DNA of 64,000 bases, from contig JAPFFF010000079.1 in NCBI GenBank assembly GCA_039105265.1, forward strand, positions 124,001 through 188,000, read 5' to 3'. Numbering within the stretch: the first letter of the stretch is position 1; each line of letters begins with the position of its first letter. This DNA is from Tritrichomonas musculus (lineage: Eukaryota > Parabasalia > Tritrichomonadida > Tritrichomonadidae). Of this stretch, positions 39,855 to 48,493 are shown piece after piece. Below the pieces are notes generated by a model. That model ran no database searches and was not told the DNA's origin. It worked only from the letters and a program-made list of their open reading frames with translations. The translations under genes and the position numbers were made by a program.

Positions 39855-41174
39855 ATGGGAGACGGAAGCTGGATTCCTTATGTTATTATTGCCTGTTTCA
39901 TAATATTAGTTTTATCCTGTATTTATGTTTACAAGCATAAAGAAGAAATGATGGAGATTACTGGAATAGAATTACCAGGAATGACAGAAAAACGCAAAAA
40001 GCAAAATAAAAATGTTAGACTTAACGCAAAACGAACTGGTAAGATGTATGGTAGTAAGAATCAACGTAAAATCGATTCTCCTGCAGATAATTCAGCAAAT
40101 AAAATAATCAATAGAAAGACAGAGGCTCAAAATCCTTCCTCTAATTCATCACAACAACAAAATAAAAATAAAAGTAAAAAGGAAGGTGATGCAAGCGGCG
40201 ATGATGAAGAAACTCGTATTTCAGATGTACCAATTATTACAAACACACCACTCACGGCTTGCGCTCTTACTAACACAGGATCTCTTTTGATGTGTGCTGG
40301 AAAAAATCATCAATTTTTCTTGTTCACAATTGGCAATCTTGATTATCAGTTATTCCCATTTCAGCAAACCTTTGAACTCGACAGCAATGATATTCTTGCA
40401 GTATGTTCGTTACAAAAAGATAATACTTTTCAAATCATTTATACAAAGTCAAGTACATTATCTCTTGCCTCATCTTATTTTACTGTTGATGATGAAGCTA
40501 AGCCATTAATATCGGAAGGAACTTTTAAAGTACCATCAGCTTATATTTCTAGTATTCAAAAGATTATTTCTAGCCCAGGTGGAAAGTTTGTATTATCTCT
40601 TGTTGATAAATCAATACTTAATGTATATGATTCAAATGGAACTCTATTAACCAAAGAAACTTTTGGTCAAGCAAAATGCCTTGATTTTGCAGTTTTGAGA
40701 GATTTTTCACGCATTGCAATTTCTTGTGGTAATAAAATTAATATTTACCGAATCAACCAAACTCCATTCAAATTAGAATTAGAATCTAGTGTAACTGTTA
40801 GCCAAACTGTAGTTTCACTCTCAATTTCAGAAAAGACCCACCAGCTAGTTGCTGCATGCGCTGATGGATCAATAACAATTTATAAAGAGCCAGCTGACTC
40901 TGGTGTCGCTTTGCGCTTTAAATGCTCAAGCGTTAGGATTGTTCGTGCTGCACCAACTTCAGACTTTGTGGCAATTATTTCAAGAAAATCTAGATTAATG
41001 CTTGTTAACATTACAACTGGTGAATTGGTATCACAACTCGATATGACACATGAAGGAGATGCAAACTTCCTTGAATGGTCTCTTAATGGCAATTGGATAT
41101 TCATTGGAAGTAACCAGAAACCAAACATATCAACTTTTTACTTTGGACATGATGACGCAAATTCTAAGAAATAA
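39855..41174 (+). CDS. Membrane-anchored WD40 protein, TBL2-like
   Basis: A 439-residue protein. Residues about 5-27 are a hydrophobic signal anchor (WIPYVIIACFIILVLSCIYV), then a basic, disordered linker to about 125. The rest forms WD40-type beta-propeller blades: LTACALTNTGSLLMCAGKN, SPGGKFVLSLVD, LDFAVLRDFSRIAISCGN and FLEWSLNGNWIFIGS. The size, single N-terminal membrane segment and charged linker match TBL2, an ER membrane WD40 protein linked to PERK signalling in animals. Blade sequences are divergent, with few Trp-Asp ends. The propeller is expected to face the cytosol. A T-A-A-C-A-C-A-G word at 40271-40278 was considered as an intron end and rejected. Confidence 0.7.
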   Translation: MGDGSWIPYVIIACFIILVLSCIYVYKHKEEMMEITGIELPGMTEKRKKQNKNVRLNAKRTGKMYGSKNQRKIDSPADNSANKIINRKTEAQNPSSNSSQQQNKNKSKKEGDASGDDEETRISDVPIITNTPLTACALTNTGSLLMCAGKNHQFFLFTIGNLDYQLFPFQQTFELDSNDILAVCSLQKDNTFQIIYTKSSTLSLASSYFTVDDEAKPLISEGTFKVPSAYISSIQKIISSPGGKFVLSLVDKSILNVYDSNGTLLTKETFGQAKCLDFAVLRDFSRIAISCGNKINIYRINQTPFKLELESSVTVSQTVVSLSISEKTHQLVAACADGSITIYKEPADSGVALRFKCSSVRIVRAAPTSDFVAIISRKSRLMLVNITTGELVSQLDMTHEGDANFLEWSLNGNWIFIGSNQKPNISTFYFGHDDANSKK

Positions 41175-41356
41175 CTTTTGATAATATGAATTGTTATTTT
41201 TATTTTTTTCCTCTTCAACTCAATTACTATTTGAATCAATGGTTAATTATATAAAATTATTCAATAAAGAGTTTATAAGTACTAGTCTATTGTTTTACAT
41301 TTATTTTGTTTTATATTGATTAATAACATAAATAAGATCATAAAAAAAAAAGAACT

Positions 41357-42517
41357 TCACTTTTTGGATCGATGAATGAAAAATTCAATTCCAGCAAATA
41401 CTGATGCAAGCACAGCAAGAGTTACTGAAGATGTAATTATTATTGTTTTCATCTGACTCTCCTTACGTAATTTTTCAGATTTTTCTCTGTTTTCCTTTTC
41501 TATTCTTAAGATTTCATTGATTGAGTCATCACTTAAATTTGCTTTGTGTAATAATTCAACTCCTTTTTCGATGTCTTTATCAACGAAAATGCCACCGATG
41601 TAGATTTTTCCCAAAGTTTCATAAGCTTTTTTATTATTGTATTGGTAAGCAGCAATTTCAAAATAGCGAATAGCCAAATTTCGATTGCTGTTAAAACCAG
41701 AGATATTTTTTAAGTGTATATATCCGAGGTATAAAAAGGCTATTGGTACTTCTTTCTTCGCTTCATTAACAAGAATAGCTTCTGCAAGTTTTGCGCTTTC
41801 ACCATTATCTTTTTGCTTAATTAATATATCAGATATTGCTATAAATGAAGTTAATTCAGTAACTTGTAAAAGATATAATTTTACATTCCAATAAAAAATC
41901 ATTTTTTCATCGGATTGAGAAAGGTAGTGATATGAAAGTGATGCCATTGATAATGCATGACCTTTCATGGCTGCATATACAAATAATCGATGAGAAAAAG
42001 AATTAAAATTAAGTTTTTTTGATGCTATCGCAAGCAAAAACGCAGAGTCGGGGTCAATTTCAGGAATTCCTTCCGTAATTAAAATAGGCCATGGCTCATT
42101 TACAGTTAATTCAATGGTAACTGAAAGATCACTATAATTAATTGAAACTTCCTTAGGAGTTTTATAAAGACGGCCAATAATAAACCCACTTGCTGAAGTA
42201 ATTGTATCATCTTTTATTGTTACCAAATTATTTGAATTTGGTGATTTAAAAGTATAATTTATTGAAATCTTATTGTTTATTTGGGTCCATTGATATCCTT
42301 CATATTTTATTCGTGGCTTCAATTCTGATGGCGACATAACCAGATTTTCCTTTTCGAGTGAATCAATGACTTGAAAATAGGATTCATGAAGAATTTGAGT
42401 TTCGTTAAATTTCTTGAAGTATAAATCTTCTTCGTTGTAAAATGGATATGAAGTAAGCCTTTTTGCAATCTCATCTTCATTTATTGTTTCTTGTGGTTCA
42501 AGATAAGAAGATGACAT
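41357..42517 (-). CDS. CS-domain and Sel1-repeat tail-anchored protein
   Basis: A 386-residue protein. Residues about 70-155 resemble a CS (p23/NudC) domain: YQWTQINNKISINYTF, a G-F-I-I-G-R-L-Y loop, then VTIELTVNEPWPILIT. Residues about 165-335 are Sel1/TPR-like helical repeats (HALSMASLSYHYLSQ, IAFLYLGYIHLKN, KKAYETLGKIYIGG, DIEKGVELLHKA). A hydrophobic segment of about 22 residues (ITSSVTLAVLASVFAGIEFF) followed by HRSKK makes a C-terminal tail anchor. CS domains bind Hsp90 or dynein-related partners, and Sel1 repeats act in protein quality control, so a membrane-bound co-chaperone is plausible but inferred. Domain calls are by eye. Confidence 0.65.
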   Translation of the reverse strand: MSSSYLEPQETINEDEIAKRLTSYPFYNEEDLYFKKFNETQILHESYFQVIDSLEKENLVMSPSELKPRIKYEGYQWTQINNKISINYTFKSPNSNNLVTIKDDTITSASGFIIGRLYKTPKEVSINYSDLSVTIELTVNEPWPILITEGIPEIDPDSAFLLAIASKKLNFNSFSHRLFVYAAMKGHALSMASLSYHYLSQSDEKMIFYWNVKLYLLQVTELTSFIAISDILIKQKDNGESAKLAEAILVNEAKKEVPIAFLYLGYIHLKNISGFNSNRNLAIRYFEIAAYQYNNKKAYETLGKIYIGGIFVDKDIEKGVELLHKANLSDDSINEILRIEKENREKSEKLRKESQMKTIIITSSVTLAVLASVFAGIEFFIHRSKK

Positions 42518-42984
42518 TAGATTTATTTGTAACTTTTTGAAAGGAGAAATTTCAAAAATATTTCTATCATAAAATCAAGAAGATCATCTTGATCACATTT
42601 AAAAGTTGATCATTTTCCACCTTTGTCTTGATCAATGCTTGTATGCGCTATATAGACTTAATATTTAAATGCTTTGTAAAAAATATAATTAATTATATTT
42701 AAAAAACAAAAAAATATTAATTTAAAACAATAAAAATGAAAATAAGATTTCATATTTATGCAGTATGTGTTACAATTTAAAATTGTAACAAAATATACAT
42801 TTTGAACGATCAACAAAAAAAAAAAAAAAAATGTTATTGTTACCAAGTACATGATTTTCCGCTAAAACTAAATAAAAAGACTTGAAAAAACAACGCATTT
42901 CGGATTTCGTAATTGAAACTTAAATTATCAATAAAGGTTGAAGAAAGCTTTAGCTAAACAGCCTCTAAAAAAAATAACTAGACG
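42518..42984. other. Intergenic spacer with palindromes
   Basis: AT-rich spacer. It contains a perfect 10-base-arm palindrome, GTTACAATTT-A-AAATTGTAAC, at 42769-42789, and a 7-base-arm hairpin (ATCAAGA/TCTTGAT) at 42574-42593 just upstream of the CS-Sel1 gene. A 17-base A tract follows near 42815-42831. No gene is supported. Confidence 0.5.
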
Positions 42985-43176
42985 TTATAAATCATCAGGT
43001 ATGCATTGTGTAAAATGCTCTTGTAATTTTCCTTTTGGTACAACTTCTCCGCAAATTGGACACGTTTCTGTTTCTGATTCTGATGGTGGTTTTTCTGGGA
43101 AGTTAATAACTTCAGATGGCTTGTATGTTGTTAAACTAATTTGTGAAACAACCTTCACTATTCTATCTTCATTCAT
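42985..43176 (-). CDS. Small C2HC zinc-finger protein
   Basis: A 63-residue frame from the ATG at 43176. After an N-terminal half (RIVKVVSQISLTTYKPSEV) it ends in CPICGEVVPKGKLQEHFTQC with Cys39, Cys42, His54 and Cys58 spaced C-x2-C-x11-H-x3-C, like a UBZ4/C2HC zinc finger. It is head to head with the gene at 43273. It could be a complete micro-protein or the last piece of a spliced gene; I saw no intron signals. No function is assigned beyond possible binding to ubiquitin or nucleic acid. Confidence 0.5.
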   Translation of the reverse strand: MNEDRIVKVVSQISLTTYKPSEVINFPEKPPSESETETCPICGEVVPKGKLQEHFTQCIPDDL

Positions 43177-43272
43177 TTTAATTAACAAAGTATTGAAAAA
43201 GTTGTATTGAATGCGAAAATCTTACGTTTAAAAATTGTTTTTATCAATATTTTTGCAAAGCAAGGCTTTCAT

Positions 43273-43560
43273 ATGAATTCAAATTTCAATGATCAAGATC
43301 AAAATCAGAACACCGCAGAAGATAAAGATGATTATGATATAGAAGAAATTGATTCTATAATTCAAAAAGATATTGAAAATCCTTTTTCTCTAGATCACCA
43401 AATAAAAGAGGAATTAAATAAATCAAAAAGTCTTGATGCTAAAATAACGCAAATGCAGAAATATTTTCGAATTGCATTTTATGGTTTTCTTTTTCTAATA
43501 ATTGCTTATTATTTTATTTCATTTGCAATTAACGAAAGAGAATTAAGGAACTTCACTTAA
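43273..43560 (+). CDS. Small tail-anchored membrane protein
   Basis: Taking the ATG at 43273 gives 95 residues. The first 65 are acidic and polar (DKDDYDIEEIDSIIQKDIEN) with a short amphipathic helix (KSLDAKITQMQKYF). One membrane segment of about 20 residues (YGFLFLIIAYYFISFAI) is followed by a short polar end (NERELRNFT), the layout of a tail-anchored protein. It is too short for a full SNARE motif. No family recognised. Confidence 0.5.
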   Translation: MNSNFNDQDQNQNTAEDKDDYDIEEIDSIIQKDIENPFSLDHQIKEELNKSKSLDAKITQMQKYFRIAFYGFLFLIIAYYFISFAINERELRNFT

Positions 43561-43847
43561 AAATTTAAATATGTTTGTTAATTAAAAACCCTTTTTTTTT
43601 TTTTTTTTATTTTCCTATTTTTTTTGAAAAACATTTGATTTCATCTATATTCTATGTTATATTTTTGAACCTTTTAACTGTTGCCTGTATTTTCTTAATG
43701 TAAAAATCATATAGTTCACCGAATTCTCATGCTAAAATTTCTAAAAATTGACTTATAAATGCAAATTAAAACATCAAGAAAAGCAAATTGACCATATATA
43801 TTTAAATAAAAACAAATGAATAATAACAAAACATAAAAATATTTTTC

Positions 43848-46106
43848 TTATTTAGATTTGAAAAATGAGTCAACTGATTGAATGATTTTTTCCCAGTTTT
43901 CAACATTTTGATAACTTCTTTGAATCCAGGTAGGCAAATTTTTAGAATGGTCTTTGTAGCGACAATCAAGAAGCACAACAACTGCATAATCATTAATATT
44001 TCTAAATGATCTTCCAATTGATTGATTAACAGCTCTCATACACAAATTTTCATAAAACATTTGTCCATTACATTTTGTCTTTCCTTCTTTTGCCTTTTTA
44101 TTGAAAAATTCTCTTCTTTGCTTTAAAGCTACATCGTTACTATCTGGATATGGCATTCCAACAACAACAACGCATCTGCAATAATCATTTGCAAAATTAA
44201 TGCCTTCACTAAGTTTTCCATTAATAACTGCAAACAATACAGCGCCTTGATTTGAATCAATATGAGATTTGAAAGTTCTCATTGTAATTGATAATTGATT
44301 TTCTTCAACTGGTTCGCACAATAAAAATTTCCCATTATCATTAATTTGCTTTTCATATTCTTTTTTCACTTTCGAAATATAGTTGTATATTTTTAGCATA
44401 TAAGATCGTGAAGTAAAGAATACAATGATTCCATGAGGAACTTTGTGTGAAAGATCAACTACTGATTGGCAAATTGTATTGATTGAAGCATCTTGCTCTC
44501 TTTTTTCATAATTAAATAAAGTTTCTTTGTTATTTGGGCCTTTTAATGCACACATACAAAGACAATTTTCTTTGGGAATCACATGTCCATTGCAATGCTT
44601 CATGATCTTATCTGGGCAATAACTTTGAGTCAATTGAAAAATGACATCTTCGAGAGGCTGTAAAGTTCCACCTACAAGAACAACGCCTTTAGCTTGTTTA
44701 GCAACGTCCATAAAAACATTTGATGGATTAAGAAGCAAATAATTCAAATTTTTCTTATCAATTATGACTGTTCCCATATCATCTGTATTTCCCATCATTT
44801 CGATGAAAGTAAGGCATTTTCGAAATGATTCAGAAGATTTAATTCGATTTTGTTCATCTTTTTCTGAATGGCAGCAATTATAAACTATCTTAGATTCTTT
44901 CGCCCAATTTGTAAGTGAAAATGTATTGCCAACTTTAATTTTATATTCAATTTGAAATTCATTCATCGACATTACTTTGTTTGCATTACCACTATCTTTA
45001 GAAAATGACTTGCGAAGACATGAAAGAACTTGATATGAAGCTGAAATATTTTTAATGTCCTCCTTTCGACGTGCTTGTGTAGATTCGGCTAATATTTTGT
45101 CATCTTTTGGTGCTCTGGCGATTTTGGCTCGATAAGCTAATAATCTTTTGCATGTTGATTCGATATCAGAGTCACTGATACAAACTGTGTAGAGACCATT
45201 TAATGCATCAACAAGATTGTGGGCTTCATCAATAACAATGTATGAATTATCTATTTTTAAATCAATGTTTTCTCGGGTCGTTGACTGGAAAAGGGTTTGA
45301 TAAGGGAGTAAAATGAGATCACTATGTTGAATTGAGTCTCGGCTTGAGTAATAAGGGCAAATTTGATAAGATTCACCATAACGGCAAAGATCTTCAATAT
45401 CCATTGGATTATCACGTATCGTTTTTCGAAATTGTTTAAAGTTGCCATTGTTATAAAACGGGCATTGTGTGCTGCATTTCTCACTTAACTCAGCTTGTGA
45501 AAGATTTTTGAATTCACTATTGACACATAACTGTTTTCTTGATGCTAGTGATACACATCTTGGAAAGGTATTGATATAATGAGTCGCTGATTTAATTTGT
45601 TTTTTATATTTTTGTACATCGTCAAAAAGATTTTTTTCACCAGATTTAATTTTTGATTCTAAATTAAGAATTTGTTGATTGGCTTTTGAACGAATTGTTT
45701 TAGCGGATTTCAATAAATTTTTGAGTTCGTTAATCATTTCTTTAATTTGGCTGTGCGTACGTGTCGATATAATTAAATTAGATGGCTTTGGCTTGTTTTC
45801 ATCATATAAATCATCAAAATCTGTATCTGAAGAATCAGAATCGTCAGGATCAGATTCAGATGAGTTGTATCTCTTCTTCTTTGTAAGAAACATTGCATTT
45901 TTATTTCTTAAATAAGCAACAGAAGCACAAATAACTGAAGATGATTTTCCTGTTCCAGTTGGAGATTCAAAAAATCCAATTTTTCCTTCATCATAGCACC
46001 TTAACATATCATTCATAAAACCAATTTGTATATCATATGGTTTGTAGCGAAGTTGAAAATCCTGTACTGCTTCATCAAGAAGTGGATGAGATTGACTTTC
46101 ATTCAT
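43848..46106 (-). CDS. ATP-dependent DNA helicase CHL1/DDX11 (XPD/FANCJ family)
   Basis: An iron-sulfur 5'-3' DNA helicase of the XPD family, 752 residues. Walker A is SPTGTGKSS (Lys54), motif Ia STRTHSQI, DEAH is VIDEAHNLVDA (293-296), and motif VI contains QSIGRSFRN. Four Cys suited to a 4Fe-4S cluster lie at 194 (KQLCV), 211, 215 (CPFYN) and 250 (CPYYSSR); the CPFYN and CPYY forms match CHL1/DDX11 rather than XPD or FANCJ. CHL1 supports sister chromatid cohesion and replication fork stability. It is shorter than the human (about 970) and yeast (about 860) proteins and has an Asp/Ser-rich insert at about 80-108. Cohesion is functionally near the condensin subunit gene, but they are 30 kb apart. 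Confidence 0.9.
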   Translation of the reverse strand: MNESQSHPLLDEAVQDFQLRYKPYDIQIGFMNDMLRCYDEGKIGFFESPTGTGKSSSVICASVAYLRNKNAMFLTKKKRYNSSESDPDDSDSSDTDFDDLYDENKPKPSNLIISTRTHSQIKEMINELKNLLKSAKTIRSKANQQILNLESKIKSGEKNLFDDVQKYKKQIKSATHYINTFPRCVSLASRKQLCVNSEFKNLSQAELSEKCSTQCPFYNNGNFKQFRKTIRDNPMDIEDLCRYGESYQICPYYSSRDSIQHSDLILLPYQTLFQSTTRENIDLKIDNSYIVIDEAHNLVDALNGLYTVCISDSDIESTCKRLLAYRAKIARAPKDDKILAESTQARRKEDIKNISASYQVLSCLRKSFSKDSGNANKVMSMNEFQIEYKIKVGNTFSLTNWAKESKIVYNCCHSEKDEQNRIKSSESFRKCLTFIEMMGNTDDMGTVIIDKKNLNYLLLNPSNVFMDVAKQAKGVVLVGGTLQPLEDVIFQLTQSYCPDKIMKHCNGHVIPKENCLCMCALKGPNNKETLFNYEKREQDASINTICQSVVDLSHKVPHGIIVFFTSRSYMLKIYNYISKVKKEYEKQINDNGKFLLCEPVEENQLSITMRTFKSHIDSNQGAVLFAVINGKLSEGINFANDYCRCVVVVGMPYPDSNDVALKQRREFFNKKAKEGKTKCNGQMFYENLCMRAVNQSIGRSFRNINDYAVVVLLDCRYKDHSKNLPTWIQRSYQNVENWEKIIQSVDSFFKSK

Positions 46107-46399
46107 TGAATTACGTTTATTAATTAAAACAAAGAGGTAAAATTATTACCGGTTAAAGGTGTAACTTTATCGTTAAAAATATTAACTTTTCTTTTTAACA
46201 TGAAGAATTAATTCATTATATGTTTCAATAAAATATGAAATATCAATACTAATCATTTAAGTTGTCCTATTAACTGATGAATGAATGAAATATATTTGTT
46301 AATGTTAAAACCGCCTTTAGAAATATTTATAAATATTAATTACACTATTTGATTTCAATTTATTAATAATTTAATCATCTTCAATTATTTTATCATTTT

Positions 46400-47995
46400 A
46401 GGCCAGAACTTTGTAAATATCTAATGTTTTTTGATTTCCACATTGAACAGCCATTTGAATATATTTAATTGCTTCATCTATGACTTCATTAGTGTAATCG
46501 TCACCATTTAGCTATAATTGAGCATAATTACACATTGCATTTGAATTACCTTTTTCCAATTGCCATCTTCAAATATTTAATTGCTTCTTCTCTATTAGCA
46601 TCAATACATAATTATTCATTGAATCCGAATGAACTCTCCTGATTTCCATCAAATAATATTCAATTGCTTTACTTTTATCAGCAGGAATGCCATCGCCGTA
46701 TTGAAACATATTAGCATAATTATAAATTGCATTTTTATTTCCTCCAACAATTGTCATTCTATAATATTTAATTGCTTCTTCGTTGTCAGCATCAATTATG
46801 ATTCCGTTTTGTAATGAATCATAATTGCCGTTCTGTTGTATTTTATGGCTTCTTTATTTGTACGTGTTAATTCCATCTCCATTTTGAATCATTAATGCAA
46901 GCTTATAAGCTTTGTCAATTGCCTCTTTGTAATATTTAATGAATTCTTCTTTTGTAGATTGATTTTCATCCTTAAAAATTTTAGCATAACAATTCATCAA
47001 AAATGAACTGTCTCTTTCAATTGCCACTTTGTAATATTTAATGAATTCTTCTTCAAGCATTAAAGCATGACGACACATTGAATCAGTGTTTCCTATGTCA
47101 ATTGCCTCTTTGTAATATTTAATGAATTCTTCTTCAAGCATTAAAGCATGACGACACATTGAATCAGTGTTTCCTATGTCAATTGCCTCTTTGTAATATT
47201 TAATGAATTCTTCTTTTGTAGATTGATTTTCATCTTTACAAATTTTAGCATAACAATTCATCAAAAATGAACTGTTCCTTTCAATTGCCACTTTTGATGA
47301 ATTGTTATTCATAGCAATAAAGTCTCTTTTATCTATTTCCATTCAGCAATATTTTATAACTTCTTCTTTGTTGCATTCATTGCTATTTAATATGAAAGCA
47401 TAAGCTGTAATTGCATTCATTCTGAATTAATGCATATTCACACATTGCATCTGCATTTTCATCTTCTGCAGCATTTTTGATGTATTTTGATGCAAGTTCG
47501 CAATCATCTTTATTTAAAAGAATATGAAATCAGCATGTAATTTATCTGCTGCTTTTATTTAATCAGTGAAATAAATTTCTTTTTTTGCGTTTCTATATTA
47601 TTATTTAGCATTTTATAATTGAATCCGAATTCACGCATTGATTCAGCCTGCCCTTTACAAGCTGCCTTTTTCAAACATTTAATTAATTCATTTTTATCAA
47701 ATAGAACATTTTCTCCATTTTTTAGAATCAAATATTTCGAATTATCTTCAATTTTTTGAATTGAAATTTTTGCTGCCTGCATTTTTCATGTGTAAACATT
47801 TCCAAATGTTGCAGCAGCCAATAAGATGAAGTCATCAAATTTAATATTTTCAATTTGAATTTCTTTCTTTGGAGGAGGAATTTTACAGTTTTGAAATAAA
47901 TCATTGCCACAATCATCAGAAGAGCTATTCCTGTCATATTCGAAATTATAATCAACTATATTCTTCTTCATAATTATAGAAATAATTATCTTCAT
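46400..47995 (-). pseudogene. Broken kinase-Sel1 repeat gene
   Basis: On the minus strand a frame from 47995 gives IENIKFDDFILLAAATFGNV, a kinase glycine-loop start like that of the local TKL kinases. It reaches a TGA, and the same frame continues with MQAAKISIQKIE, where AAK matches the ATP-anchoring Lys. Most of the kinase is missing; Sel1-type helices follow directly (KAACKGQAESMREFGFNYK). Further frames at 46854-47342 and 46569-46757 continue Sel1 repeats (EFIKYYKEAIDIGNTDSMCR, ALMIQNGDGINTYK, YANMFQYGDGIPADKSKAIE) with several stops and frameshifts. Trichomonads have many Sel1 kinases, and this appears to be one that lost its kinase core and its frame. It is less likely to be a set of small genes. 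Confidence 0.65.
46914..47294 (-). repeat. Nested tandem duplications in Sel1 repeats
   Basis: Two nearly identical 117-base segments lie at 46914-47030 and 47178-47294. Between them, an 81-base unit (27 codons, one Sel1-type helix pair with its linker) is repeated exactly at offset 81 near 47041 and 47122. The near-identity shows recent unequal exchange or slippage, and both periods are multiples of three. Confidence 0.75.
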
Positions 47996-48493
47996 TTATT
48001 TCTATAATTTTTCTTTGGTTATCAATTTCTTGTATTTTTGGTTTTCTGGCTCATTTCAAAAAGTGATTTCAGATTGCTAAATTTGTGGTTTATTTTGTGA
48101 TTTTATTGGTTCCATAAAACTTTAGAGAATATGCCAGAGAAATCATTTTATTCATCATCAGAAGATCTTTAAGAAAAACAAAGAACAATTAATTTTTTAA
48201 AAAAACATTTTTATTAATAATAATCGCATGATAGTTTCTTCAGAATTTTAAATAACATTCATTATTGATGAAATTACGAATAAAAATCGCTCTATTATAT
48301 ATATCTAACATTATTTATTTGAATTTTGTAGATGTTCATTGAAGATTTGGTCAGAATTTTAAATCTTTGAAAAGACTTTGTCAACCAAAATGCCAATTAA
48401 ATATATTTTTTCATAATCAAAAATGGAACTATAATTTGATTTGAATTTGCTTTGAAGAAATCATTATTCTAATTTTTTTTTTTTTTAATATCT
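47996..48493. other. Intergenic spacer
   Basis: AT-rich spacer between the broken Sel1 gene and the end of the surface-protein gene. No gene is visible. Confidence 0.5.

Noticed and set aside
40269-40278. ACTAACACAG, like the 3' end of a trichomonad intron
   Set aside because: The frame stays open through it, the translated sequence (ACALTNTGSLL) fits a WD40 strand, and no matching 5' splice site of the GTATGT type is found upstream.
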